This document shows, piece after piece, positions 1 to 5,544 of a stretch of 10,499 bases of DNA. The position numbers were made by a program, and so were the translations under genes. Within the stretch, counting starts at the first letter, position 1. Each line of letters begins with the position of its first letter. Under the pieces are notes generated by a model. The model was not told where the DNA came from, did no database searches, and saw only the letters and a program-made list of their open reading frames with translations. The DNA comes from Eubacteriaceae bacterium (lineage in GTDB: Bacteria; Bacillota; Clostridia; Eubacteriales; Anaerofustaceae): contig JAGACT010000071.1 in assembly GCA_017613995.1 (NCBI GenBank), positions 1-10,499 on the forward strand, in the 5' to 3' direction.

Positions 1-183
1 GCCTCCCTGATTATTGTTCCTCTGGTAGGTGCCTCCCTGGTTATTGTTCCTCTGGTAGCTGCCGCCCTGATTATTGTTTCTCTGGTAGGTGCCTCCCTGA
101 TTATTGTTCCTCTGGTAGGTGCCTCCCTGGTTATTGTTCCTCTGGTAGCTGCCGCCCTGATTGTTGCTGCTGCGCTGGTAGGT
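1..183 (-). repeat. 30-bp in-frame tandem repeat in infB with a 90-bp higher-order period
   Basis: Units start at 1, 31, 61, 91, 121 and 151 (the last is 33 bp, with one extra codon). Each encodes YQRNNNQGG(T/S) or a close variant on the minus strand. Units 1-30 and 91-120 are identical, as are 31-60 and 121-150; exact identity covers 1-72 against 91-162, so the array has a nested 90-bp period. A degenerate copy continues to about 216, where Asn is replaced by Ser and Gly. The array is cut by the left edge, so copy number is unknown. All length differences are multiples of three, which fits selection to keep the infB frame. Confidence 0.9.
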
Positions 184-678
184 GCCTCCCTGGCTGCCGC
201 CGCTGCGCTGGTAGCTGCCGCCCTGGCCGCTGCCCTGACCGCTGCTGCGCTGAGGTGTGAGCTGGGAGCTGCCGGTCCTCTGGGTGCCCTGTCCGCCGTC
301 CCTTCTCTGGGCGGTGTTCTGGGCGCTGTCCCTTCTGGGGGCAGCAGCGCTCTGGGTCTGCTGACGGCTCTGGGTCTCCCTGGCGGGACGCTCGGAGGAA
401 GATGCATCCTTCGCGGGCGCGCTCGCGGGAGCCTTCGCTGCGGGTGCCTCAGTCTTGGGGGCACTGCCCGGAGCCGACGCGTTCTGCGCGTCGTATTCCG
501 ACTTCTTGTACAGTTTCCCGTCAGCGACGACGTAGTTGTTGCGGAAGTATTTCTCCTGCTGATCCGTCAGGGCGCTCATATGATTTTTTACCGGAATATT
601 TGCTTCCTGGAGAAGATTCACAAAGTCCTTGCTCTGGACACCGTACTCCTTCGCCAGATCATATACTTTTTTCGTCAT
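1..678 (-). CDS. infB: Translation initiation factor IF-2, N-terminal part (runs off left edge)
   Basis: IF-2 is the cytoplasmic GTPase that brings initiator fMet-tRNA to the 30S subunit and promotes subunit joining. Only the first 226 codons are present. Residues 1-51 (MTKKVYDLAKEYGV, then LLQEANIPVKNHMSALT) match the IF2_N domain well. From about residue 60 the chain is disordered: an Ala/Pro/Lys/Ser segment (about 68-105), a Gln/Arg/Ser/Gly segment (about 105-155), then tandem repeats of the form YQRNNNQGG(T/S) to the window edge. The GTPase core lies outside the window, so identity rests on the N-terminal domain and on position after nusA-ylxR. The ATG at 676-678 overlaps the ylxR stop as ATGA, indicating translational coupling, and a GGGGGA ribosome binding site lies four bases upstream. 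The open frame reaches position 1 with no stop. The linker is unusually rich in Asn, Gln and Arg. Confidence 0.92.
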   Translation of the reverse strand, partial: MTKKVYDLAKEYGVQSKDFVNLLQEANIPVKNHMSALTDQQEKYFRNNYVVADGKLYKKSEYDAQNASAPGSAPKTEAPAAKAPASAPAKDASSSERPARETQSRQQTQSAAAPRRDSAQNTAQRRDGGQGTQRTGSSQLTPQRSSGQGSGQGGSYQRSGGSQGGTYQRSSNNQGGSYQRNNNQGGTYQRNNNQGGTYQRNNNQGGSYQRNNNQGGTYQRNNNQGG

Positions 679-962
679 TTTTCCCCCTTAGTACCTTGAT
701 TTACGTAACTTGTTATCTCTTCGAAAACTCTGTTCAACTCTTCCCTGTCCGCCTGCACGTCCAGAGCCCGGGAGATCCTGGCAGCGTTCTTGACGCTGGC
801 AAGACACTCTTCGCCGGTGCAAATGTAGCACCCCCGTCCGTTGGCCTTGCCCGTGGGATCGAACTTGATCTCTCCCTCGGGAGTGCGTACTATCCTGACC
901 AGCTCCCGCTTCTCCCGCTTCTGTCTGCACATGACGCAGGTACGCATTGGCTGTTTCTTCAA
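675..962 (-). CDS. ylxR: YlxR family RNA-binding protein (RnpM-type)
   Basis: This 95-residue protein belongs to the YlxR (DUF448) family of small basic cytoplasmic RNA-binding proteins encoded between nusA and infB in many Gram-positive bacteria; a member has been reported as a modulator of RNase P. The family pattern is clear: MRTCVMCRQKREKRELVRIV near the start and GKANGRGCYIC in the middle (usual form GRGAYVC). The start is a TTG at 960-962. It is chosen because GGAGAGGAG (971-979, minus strand) lies eight bases upstream, whereas the in-frame ATG at 945-947 has no good site. The gene begins five bases after the nusA stop, and its TGA overlaps the infB ATG. The YlxQ (L7Ae-like) gene often found between ylxR and infB is absent here. 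Confidence 0.9.
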   Translation of the reverse strand: MKKQPMRTCVMCRQKREKRELVRIVRTPEGEIKFDPTGKANGRGCYICTGEECLASVKNAARISRALDVQADREELNRVFEEITSYVNQGTKGEK

Positions 963-967
963 TCCGT

Positions 968-2239
968 CTACTCCTCTCCGAAGATGTCCTCCGCGGCTGC
1001 GGCACCTTCATCGGAGCCTTCGTCCGCCGAAGCCTCTTCCTCGCCGAAGATCTCCCCGATGGCGTCTTCTTCGTCAGAGGAAAAACTCTCATCCGCAGCG
1101 GGGGATACTTCCCCGGCATCGTCTCCGAAGATCGACTCCGCCTCTTCGGCTTCTGCCCTGGATGCGGCCTCCATCATCTCGTCATACTGCTCCGGTGTCT
1201 TGATGTCTATCTTCCATCCGGTGAGCCTGGCGGCGAGACGCACGTTCTGTCCGTCCTTGCCTATGGCCAGGGAAAGCTGGTTCTCCTCCACTATGGCAAC
1301 GGCCGTTTTCTCCTCCTGGTTGGGGATGATGGCCACCACCTCCGCGGGGCTGATGGCATTGGAGATGTACAGCACGGGATTGTCGGAATAGTTGATCACG
1401 TCGATCTTCTCCGTGCCGATCTCGTTGAGGATGCTCTGGATCCTGACGCCCCTGGGGCCAACGCAGGCGCCGACGCATTCGATGTCGGGATTCTCGCTGC
1501 TGACCGCCACCTTGGTACGGCTGCCCGCCTCCCTGGCGATGGAGCGTATCTCGATGGTGCCGTCATAGACCTCGGGGATCTCGATCTCGAAAAGCCTCCT
1601 GATAAAGTTGGGGTGGGAGCGGGATACGTAGATCTGGGCTCCCTTACCGGTCTTCTGCACGTCGCTGACGTAGACCCGCAGCCTCATGTTGTAGTAGTAT
1701 TCCTCTCCGGGGATCTGATTCTGGTAGTTCATGATGCCTTCGGCCTGACCGAGATCCACGTAAACGCAGTTGCGGTCCACTCTCTGCACCGTGCCCACCA
1801 TCAGCTCGTCCTTCTTCTCTATGAACTTGTCATAGATGATCTGTCTCTCGCATTCCCTCAGCTGCTGAAGCACCATCTGCTTGGCGTTCTGGGTGGCGAC
1901 CCTTCCCAGGGAAGTGGGGCTCACCGGGAACTCCACCACGCTTCCAAGATCGCAGTCGGGGTCATTCTTCCTGGCTTCCTCCAGGCTGATCTCGTTGGCG
2001 GGATCCTCCACCGTCTCGACGACGGTCTTCTGTATCGCCAGCACGATCTTCTGGGTATCCCGGTCGATCTCGCTGCGTACGTTGGTGACTCCCTTGAAAT
2101 CCCTCCTGACGGCTGATGCCATCGCTGTCTCAAAGGTGGTAAGGATGGTCTCCTTGTCTATGCCATTGGTCTTGACTATTTCCTCCAGCGCCTCGATCGC
2201 TTCCACCAGGGAATTGTCCTGCGCAGTGTTCTTTTTCAT
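968..2239 (-). CDS. nusA: Transcription termination/antitermination factor NusA
   Basis: NusA binds RNA polymerase and nascent RNA and modulates pausing, termination and antitermination. In the 423 residues the order is: N-terminal polymerase-binding domain (about 1-135), S1 domain (about 146-207, GTVQRVDRNCVYVDLGQAEG), KH1 (about 225-290, with CVGPRGVRIQSILNEI at 259-274), and KH2 (about 300-350, with AIGKDGQNVRLAARLTGWKI). After residue 360 comes an acidic, Ala/Ser-rich tail of about 60 residues carrying three copies of IFG(D/E)(D/E). E. coli-type acidic repeat domains are not recognisable. The ATG at 2237-2239 has a GGGAGGA site 13 bases upstream, a rather long spacing. It lies 27 bases after rimP in the same transcription unit. 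Confidence 0.97.
   Translation of the reverse strand: MKKNTAQDNSLVEAIEALEEIVKTNGIDKETILTTFETAMASAVRRDFKGVTNVRSEIDRDTQKIVLAIQKTVVETVEDPANEISLEEARKNDPDCDLGSVVEFPVSPTSLGRVATQNAKQMVLQQLRECERQIIYDKFIEKKDELMVGTVQRVDRNCVYVDLGQAEGIMNYQNQIPGEEYYYNMRLRVYVSDVQKTGKGAQIYVSRSHPNFIRRLFEIEIPEVYDGTIEIRSIAREAGSRTKVAVSSENPDIECVGACVGPRGVRIQSILNEIGTEKIDVINYSDNPVLYISNAISPAEVVAIIPNQEEKTAVAIVEENQLSLAIGKDGQNVRLAARLTGWKIDIKTPEQYDEMMEAASRAEAEEAESIFGDDAGEVSPAADESFSSDEEDAIGEIFGEEEASADEGSDEGAAAAEDIFGEE
971..979 (-). promoter_or_regulatory. Ribosome binding site that fixes the TTG start of ylxR
   Basis: The minus strand reads GGAGAGGAG eight bases before the TTG at 962. It sits within the last codons of nusA, so ylxR translation is probably coupled to nusA termination. 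Confidence 0.7.
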
Positions 2240-2266
2240 TTCTTTTCTCTTATCCTCCCTCGCATG

Positions 2267-2728
2267 TCAGAATTTAAAATCAAAATGAAGGTTTATCTTT
2301 GCCACCTCGGATTCGGCGAGCTCGAAGGTGCCGTTCGCGTCCGTGAAGGTGAAGACTCCGTCTTCGTATCCCTCCAGTACGGCCACCAGTTTCTTGGCGC
2401 CGTCCCTGGCACGGTACAGGGACACGTCCACGCGGCTCCCCGCGAAGCGCTCGTAGTCCTTCGGCTTTTTCAGGACCCGCTCCACCCCCGGGGACGAGAC
2501 CTCGAGAGTAAAGTTATCCCTGATGTCATCCCGTTCGTCTATGGCCCTGCTGATCTTCTCGCTCACTTCGGCCAGCTCGTCGATGGAAATGTGTCCCTCG
2601 TTGAGCTCGACGTAGAAGCGCAGGACCATCACCGAGCCTTCCTTCTTGTATTCGGCGTCCACCAGCTCGCATCCGCTCTCCTCTATGAGAGGCAGTGCCA
2701 GTTCGGTCATGTCATCGATAAACTTCAT
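2267..2728 (-). CDS. rimP: Ribosome maturation factor RimP
   Basis: RimP is needed for assembly of the 30S subunit. The N-terminal domain is seen in LIEESGCELVDAEYKKEG followed by RFYVELNEGHISIDE, then the family signature LEVSSPGVERVLKKPKDYER; the rest is the Sm-like C-terminal domain. From the ATG at 2726-2728 the protein has 153 residues, usual for the family, and begins MKFIDDMTEL. The frame is open upstream to a TTG at 2753-2755, which would add nine residues (MKGSFFENS) not expected from the family and without a ribosome binding site. However, the GGGGAG upstream of the ATG is 16 bases away, longer than normal, so the start is uncertain. First gene of the nusA-infB operon. Confidence 0.93.
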   Translation of the reverse strand: MKFIDDMTELALPLIEESGCELVDAEYKKEGSVMVLRFYVELNEGHISIDELAEVSEKISRAIDERDDIRDNFTLEVSSPGVERVLKKPKDYERFAGSRVDVSLYRARDGAKKLVAVLEGYEDGVFTFTDANGTFELAESEVAKINLHFDFKF

Positions 2729-2762
2729 GCTGTTTTCAAAAAAACTCCCCTTCAAAATTTAA

Positions 2763-2782
2763 TGAGCGGGTCGCCCCACTCA
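2763..2782 (-). promoter_or_regulatory. Hairpin in the 5' leader of the rimP-nusA-ylxR-infB mRNA
   Basis: On the minus strand TGAGTGGG and CCCGCTCA form an eight-pair stem (one G-T wobble) closed by a GCGA loop, which is of the GNRA type. It starts about five bases after the predicted transcription start and is followed by TTAAATTTT, giving it the look of a weak intrinsic terminator. It may stabilise the 5' end or act as an attenuator; the sequence does not decide between these. Confidence 0.6.
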
Positions 2783-2793
2783 TCGTCAGGGTG

Positions 2794-2822
2794 ATTTTAC
2801 CACATAAAATCGCGTTTGTAAA
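2794..2822 (-). promoter_or_regulatory. Sigma-70-type promoter of the rimP-nusA-ylxR-infB operon
   Basis: Minus strand: -35 TTTACA (2817-2822), a 17-bp spacer and -10 TAAAAT (2794-2799), with TG one base upstream of the -10 (extended -10). Each hexamer matches consensus at five of six positions. Predicted start near 2787, leaving a leader of about 60 bases before the rimP ATG. Confidence 0.8.
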
Positions 2823-2854
2823 GGGAAATCATCCCCGTCACCCCCTAAAATGGC

Positions 2855-2882
2855 TTTTTTTCGCATTTTTTTACCGATTTTT
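2855..2882. other. Helically phased T-tracts between divergent promoters
   Basis: Three T runs at 2855-2861 (seven), 2866-2872 (seven) and 2878-2882 (five) have centres exactly 11 bp apart, close to the helical repeat. Phased A/T tracts of this length are known to curve DNA. They lie between the -35 elements of the rimP and radical SAM promoters. Confidence 0.6.
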
Positions 2883-2914
2883 CGGCCCTTTGGGCCCACT
2901 TTGAGCCGGCGGCA

Positions 2915-2944
2915 TTGCCAAAGGAGCATCAAATGTTGTAAAAT
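2915..2944 (+). promoter_or_regulatory. Promoter of the radical SAM gene
   Basis: -35 TTGCCA (2915-2920), 18-bp spacer, -10 TAAAAT (2939-2944). Predicted start near 2951, giving a leader of about 30 bases with an AAAGGTGA ribosome binding site eight bases before the ATG at 2980. Confidence 0.65.
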
Positions 2945-2979
2945 CAACCGGAAAACAGACTGAAAAAGGTGATTTTTTT

Positions 2980-4104
2980 ATGAAGATTTCGAAGAAAGAC
3001 GCCCTCATGTGGTTCGAATTTTTCGCCTCCCTGCCCTGCGACCAGCAGCTGCTCCCCAGGCAGGAGGAGATAGTCATCGACGTGCTCAGCCAGATCGAGG
3101 ACGCCCAGGAGAGAAAGATAAGGGAGCTGTACGGCCAGCTGGAGGAAGTATACGATATAGGGGGACGCAGCTTTTTCGTGGGGGATCCCGAAAAGATCTC
3201 CGACGGATGCCGCGCGTGCCTCACGGACAGCGGTCTGAACGCCATAAGGAAGACCAACAGGTGCAACCTCCAGTGCCCCTTCTGCTACAACTGGGGAGAA
3301 CTGGATGAGCAGCCTCCCATCGGAGAGGGCTACTGGGAGATAGGGGGAAGCTTTTTCAGGATCGGGGACATCCCGGAGCTCATAAGGATCCAGGGCGCCC
3401 CGAAGGCCGTGGCCTACGTTTACCTGGAACCCTTCATGGAGATCGAAAAGTATTACGGCATCATAAAGGTGTTTTCCGAGGCGGGAGTGCATCAGCACAT
3501 GTACACCAACGGGACCCTGGCGGACAGGGAGAACCTGCGCAGGCTGGGAGAGGCGGGGCTTAATGAACTCAGGTTCAACCTGGGGGCCACGAACTGCTCC
3601 GACAGGGTCATCGCCAGCATGGCCCTGGCGAAGAATTTCATACCGAAAGTGGGCATCGAGACACCGATGACCGGGGAGTTTTACGAAAGCTTCCTGGAAA
3701 AGAAGGATCAGATCCTTTCTTCCGGCATCGATTTCATGAACCTGGCGGAGCTGCATCTCAACGAGAACAACCTCGGGAACTATCTCGGGGAAAACATGTA
3801 CATGTACAGGAGGGGATACCTCTCCCCCGTGTCCTCCCACATCCTGACCCTCGATATCATGAAGCGCTGCGTGCAGGAAGGATGGGACATCGCGGTGCAT
3901 GACTGCTGCGACCGCACCAAGTTCATGCGGGGGCTGAACCTTCGCGCCCACGAAGGCGGCTGCTTCGGGTCCTCGGAATACGCCATGGAATTCGATACGG
4001 TCCCCTACGAGGCGTTCCTGCCGATCCTGAGAGATCCTGACTTCTTTTTCACCGAGGAGGAGCCCCTTCCTGCCGGATACGGCATCGGAGAGATATTCTT
4101 CTGA
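2980..4104 (+). CDS. Radical SAM protein of unassigned function
   Basis: The 374-residue protein carries the radical SAM cluster motif C95-NLQ-C99-PF-C102 (CX3CX2C), which holds the [4Fe-4S] cluster that cleaves S-adenosylmethionine. Supporting features are NRCNLQCPFCYNWGE, the strand-like VYLEPFMEIEKYYG, and HMYTNGTLADRENLRRLGEAG with LRFNLGAT, typical of the radical SAM barrel. Extra cysteines stand before the motif (C77 and C80 in GCRAC) and near the C-terminus (C297, C309, C310, C328). They could bind zinc or an auxiliary cluster, but no standard SPASM pattern was recognised. There is no signal peptide or membrane segment. The ATG has an AAAGGTGA site eight bases upstream. The gene has its own promoter and terminator and no co-transcribed partner, so its substrate cannot be read from context. 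Enzyme family assignment is sure; function is unknown. Confidence 0.88.
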   Translation: MKISKKDALMWFEFFASLPCDQQLLPRQEEIVIDVLSQIEDAQERKIRELYGQLEEVYDIGGRSFFVGDPEKISDGCRACLTDSGLNAIRKTNRCNLQCPFCYNWGELDEQPPIGEGYWEIGGSFFRIGDIPELIRIQGAPKAVAYVYLEPFMEIEKYYGIIKVFSEAGVHQHMYTNGTLADRENLRRLGEAGLNELRFNLGATNCSDRVIASMALAKNFIPKVGIETPMTGEFYESFLEKKDQILSSGIDFMNLAELHLNENNLGNYLGENMYMYRRGYLSPVSSHILTLDIMKRCVQEGWDIAVHDCCDRTKFMRGLNLRAHEGGCFGSSEYAMEFDTVPYEAFLPILRDPDFFFTEEEPLPAGYGIGEIFF

Positions 4105-4113
4105 ATCAGGCAG

Positions 4114-4146
4114 AATAAAACCGCGGCTTTACACCGCGGTTTTATT
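4114..4146. terminator. Bidirectional intrinsic terminator between convergent genes
   Basis: AATAAAACCGCGG (4114-4126) pairs perfectly over 13 bp with 4134-4146, loop CTTTACA (4127-4133). A T-rich tail follows the GC core in both directions, so it should stop both the radical SAM transcript and the rnhC-ligA-ispE-hydrolase transcript. It overlaps the stop codon of the minus-strand hydrolase (TAA, 4145-4147). Confidence 0.9.
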
Positions 4147-4669
4147 ATCTGTTCACTATGGTGATCTGGCAGGCGGCCATGGCGTCCAGGGCCGTCTCAT
4201 GGGAGGCGGGGCTCACTCCGGCGCAGCAGGACGCGTCCACGATGATGGGCACTTCCGGCAGGAACGCCTTGATGATCATGGCGTTGGAGATGACGCAGAT
4301 GTCGGTGCACAATCCGACGAGGGTCACCGAGGAGATCTTTTCCTCCCCGTCCATTTTCCTGAGCTTTTCCGCCAGCTCAACGCTGCCGAAGGAAGGTTTG
4401 TCCACCGCCTCGGTCTTTCTGAGCTCCTCCAGTTCCTTCCTGATCTGCCAGCCTTCGCTGCCTCTGATGCAGTGCGGCACCGGCAGTATCCTGCCCTCCT
4501 GGGTGTCCGGGTAGTTCTCCAGGTGGGTGTCCCTGGTGAAGATCACGGTCCCATCGAAGGACGCGATCTTTTTGGCCACCTTCGGGACTATGGCCACAGC
4601 CTGGTCCGTCCCCAGGGCCCCGTCGATGAAATCGTTTTGCATGTCCACTACGATAAGTACGTCCGTCAT
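4145..4669 (-). CDS. Isochorismatase-family cysteine hydrolase, nicotinamidase-like
   Basis: Members hydrolyse amides such as nicotinamide (giving nicotinic acid for NAD salvage) or related compounds. The 174-residue protein has the full catalytic triad: D9 in VVDMQNDF, K91 in VDKPSFGS, and C125 in GLCTDICV. Metal-site residues D47 and H49 (RDTH) and H66 (PVPHC) match nicotinamidases, but the second histidine of the DxHxxxxxH motif of PncA is not present (Y53 stands nearby), so nicotinamide as substrate is not certain. The start is the ATG at 4667-4669 because AAAGGAGGA lies eight bases upstream; a longer frame to 4717 would overlap ispE and lacks support. Last gene of the rnhC operon, 17 bases after ispE, ending in the shared terminator. 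Cytoplasmic, no signal peptide. Confidence 0.85.
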   Translation of the reverse strand: MTDVLIVVDMQNDFIDGALGTDQAVAIVPKVAKKIASFDGTVIFTRDTHLENYPDTQEGRILPVPHCIRGSEGWQIRKELEELRKTEAVDKPSFGSVELAEKLRKMDGEEKISSVTLVGLCTDICVISNAMIIKAFLPEVPIIVDASCCAGVSPASHETALDAMAACQITIVNR

Positions 4670-4676
4670 AGTATTT

Positions 4677-4685
4677 TCCTCCTTT
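4677..4685 (-). promoter_or_regulatory. Ribosome binding site that fixes the hydrolase start
   Basis: AAAGGAGGA on the minus strand, eight bases before the ATG at 4669. It is the strongest such site in the window and rules out the longer upstream start. Confidence 0.85.
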
Positions 4686-4686
4686 A

Positions 4687-5544
4687 TCAGCTTATTATCC
4701 TGTACGAGCTGCCGCACAGGCGGCTCGGTATCACCGTTTCACAGCGCTTTTTCATGGCTTGTGCCGCGTCGTTCATGGTCTCATCGTCCCTGAACAGGCC
4801 GTAGAATGCGGACCCGCTGCCGGAAAGCCCCGAAGCGAAGGCTCCCAGGGATATGAGTTCGTCCCTGATGGAAAGGCTTTCGGGTGATATCCGGGCGATA
4901 TACCGCTCGAAGGCGTTCACGGGAGAAGTGACGGCACAGCCGCGGCGAAGCATCTCCAGGACCCCGGAGGGGTCGGAGGGTGAAGGCATTTGCGCCGAAT
5001 CCATCCACCGGTAGGCGGATGCGGTATCCACCCTCAGGGAGGGCGGCATCACTATCAGCACGCTCCAGGCGGGTCCCATGGGCACGGGAGTCAGCTCCTC
5101 CCCTATCCCCTCGCAGACGGCGCAGCCCCCCTCGACGAGAAAGGGCACGTCGGCGCCTACCCTGAGGGCTATCCCGCGCATCTCATCCGCCGAAAGCTCC
5201 AGGCCCCACAGCATGCTGCAGGCCCGGATGGCGCAGGCGGCGTCGGTGCTGCCTCCCCCGAGACCCGCCTGGGACGGGATGTGCTTTTCCATGTCAGCCT
5301 TAAGGCCCCCGGAAACACCCGCGTATTTCATGCATTCCCTTACGGCCCTGGTGACGATATTCTCCTCCTGGGGGATCCCCGGGCAGTTCACTGTCAGTTC
5401 GTCGGATACGCTGAAGCGCATCACGTCGTGCAGCTCCAGGGTATGCATGACGCTTCTTATCTCGTGGTAGCCGTCATCCCTCCTGCCGGTGATATCCAGT
5501 CCTATGTTTATCTTGCACATGGCGTGCATCACCAGCTCATTCAT
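4687..5544 (-). CDS. ispE: 4-diphosphocytidyl-2-C-methyl-D-erythritol kinase
   Basis: IspE phosphorylates CDP-methylerythritol with ATP in the MEP (non-mevalonate) pathway to isoprenoid precursors. This 285-residue GHMP kinase shows KINIGLDITGRRDDGYHEI (11-29) with catalytic K11, the ATP-binding loop AGLGGGSTDAA (93-103), GADVPF with catalytic D132, and the C-terminal glycine motif LSGSGSAFYGLF (240-251). Length is usual. The ATG at 5542-5544 lies inside the end of ligA (8-bp overlap) with a GGGGA site seven to eight bases upstream. In-frame ATGs at residues 6 and 9 are possible later starts, since the conserved part begins at about residue 9. It shows that the organism uses the MEP route. 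Its place behind ligA is an operon arrangement rather than a pathway link. Confidence 0.96.
   Translation of the reverse strand: MNELVMHAMCKINIGLDITGRRDDGYHEIRSVMHTLELHDVMRFSVSDELTVNCPGIPQEENIVTRAVRECMKYAGVSGGLKADMEKHIPSQAGLGGGSTDAACAIRACSMLWGLELSADEMRGIALRVGADVPFLVEGGCAVCEGIGEELTPVPMGPAWSVLIVMPPSLRVDTASAYRWMDSAQMPSPSDPSGVLEMLRRGCAVTSPVNAFERYIARISPESLSIRDELISLGAFASGLSGSGSAFYGLFRDDETMNDAAQAMKKRCETVIPSRLCGSSYRIIS

Noticed and set aside
1..183. CRISPR-like look of regularly spaced 30-bp repeats
   Set aside because: The units abut with no spacers, stay in frame, and continue an open infB reading frame with the IF2_N domain.
947..2116. Long plus-strand open frame of 389 codons opposite nusA
   Set aside because: Shadow frame; the minus strand encodes a complete NusA with S1 and KH domains.
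2884..2896. Hairpin GGCCC-TTT-GGGCC as a terminator
   Set aside because: No gene reads into it from either side; it lies between two divergent promoters and lacks a T run directly after the stem on either strand in transcription order.
2850..2963. Small plus-strand frame of 37 codons (starts MAFFRIFLPIF, two cysteine sites near the end) just upstream of the radical SAM gene, possible precursor peptide
   Set aside because: No ribosome binding site, it runs through the predicted radical SAM promoter, and its AT-rich first half is the phased T-tract region. Conservation in relatives would be needed to revive it.
2944..3951. Long minus-strand open frame of 335 codons opposite the radical SAM gene
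   Set aside because: Shadow of the GC-rich coding strand; no recognisable motif and no promoter or ribosome binding site.
4670..4717. Longer N-terminus for the hydrolase starting at 4717
   Set aside because: It would overlap the ispE 3' end and the added residues do not fit the family; AAAGGAGGA eight bases before the ATG at 4669 fixes the start.
5537..5544. Frameshift or fusion between ligA and ispE
   Set aside because: The 8-bp overlap is a normal coupled stop/start; both proteins are complete at their ends.
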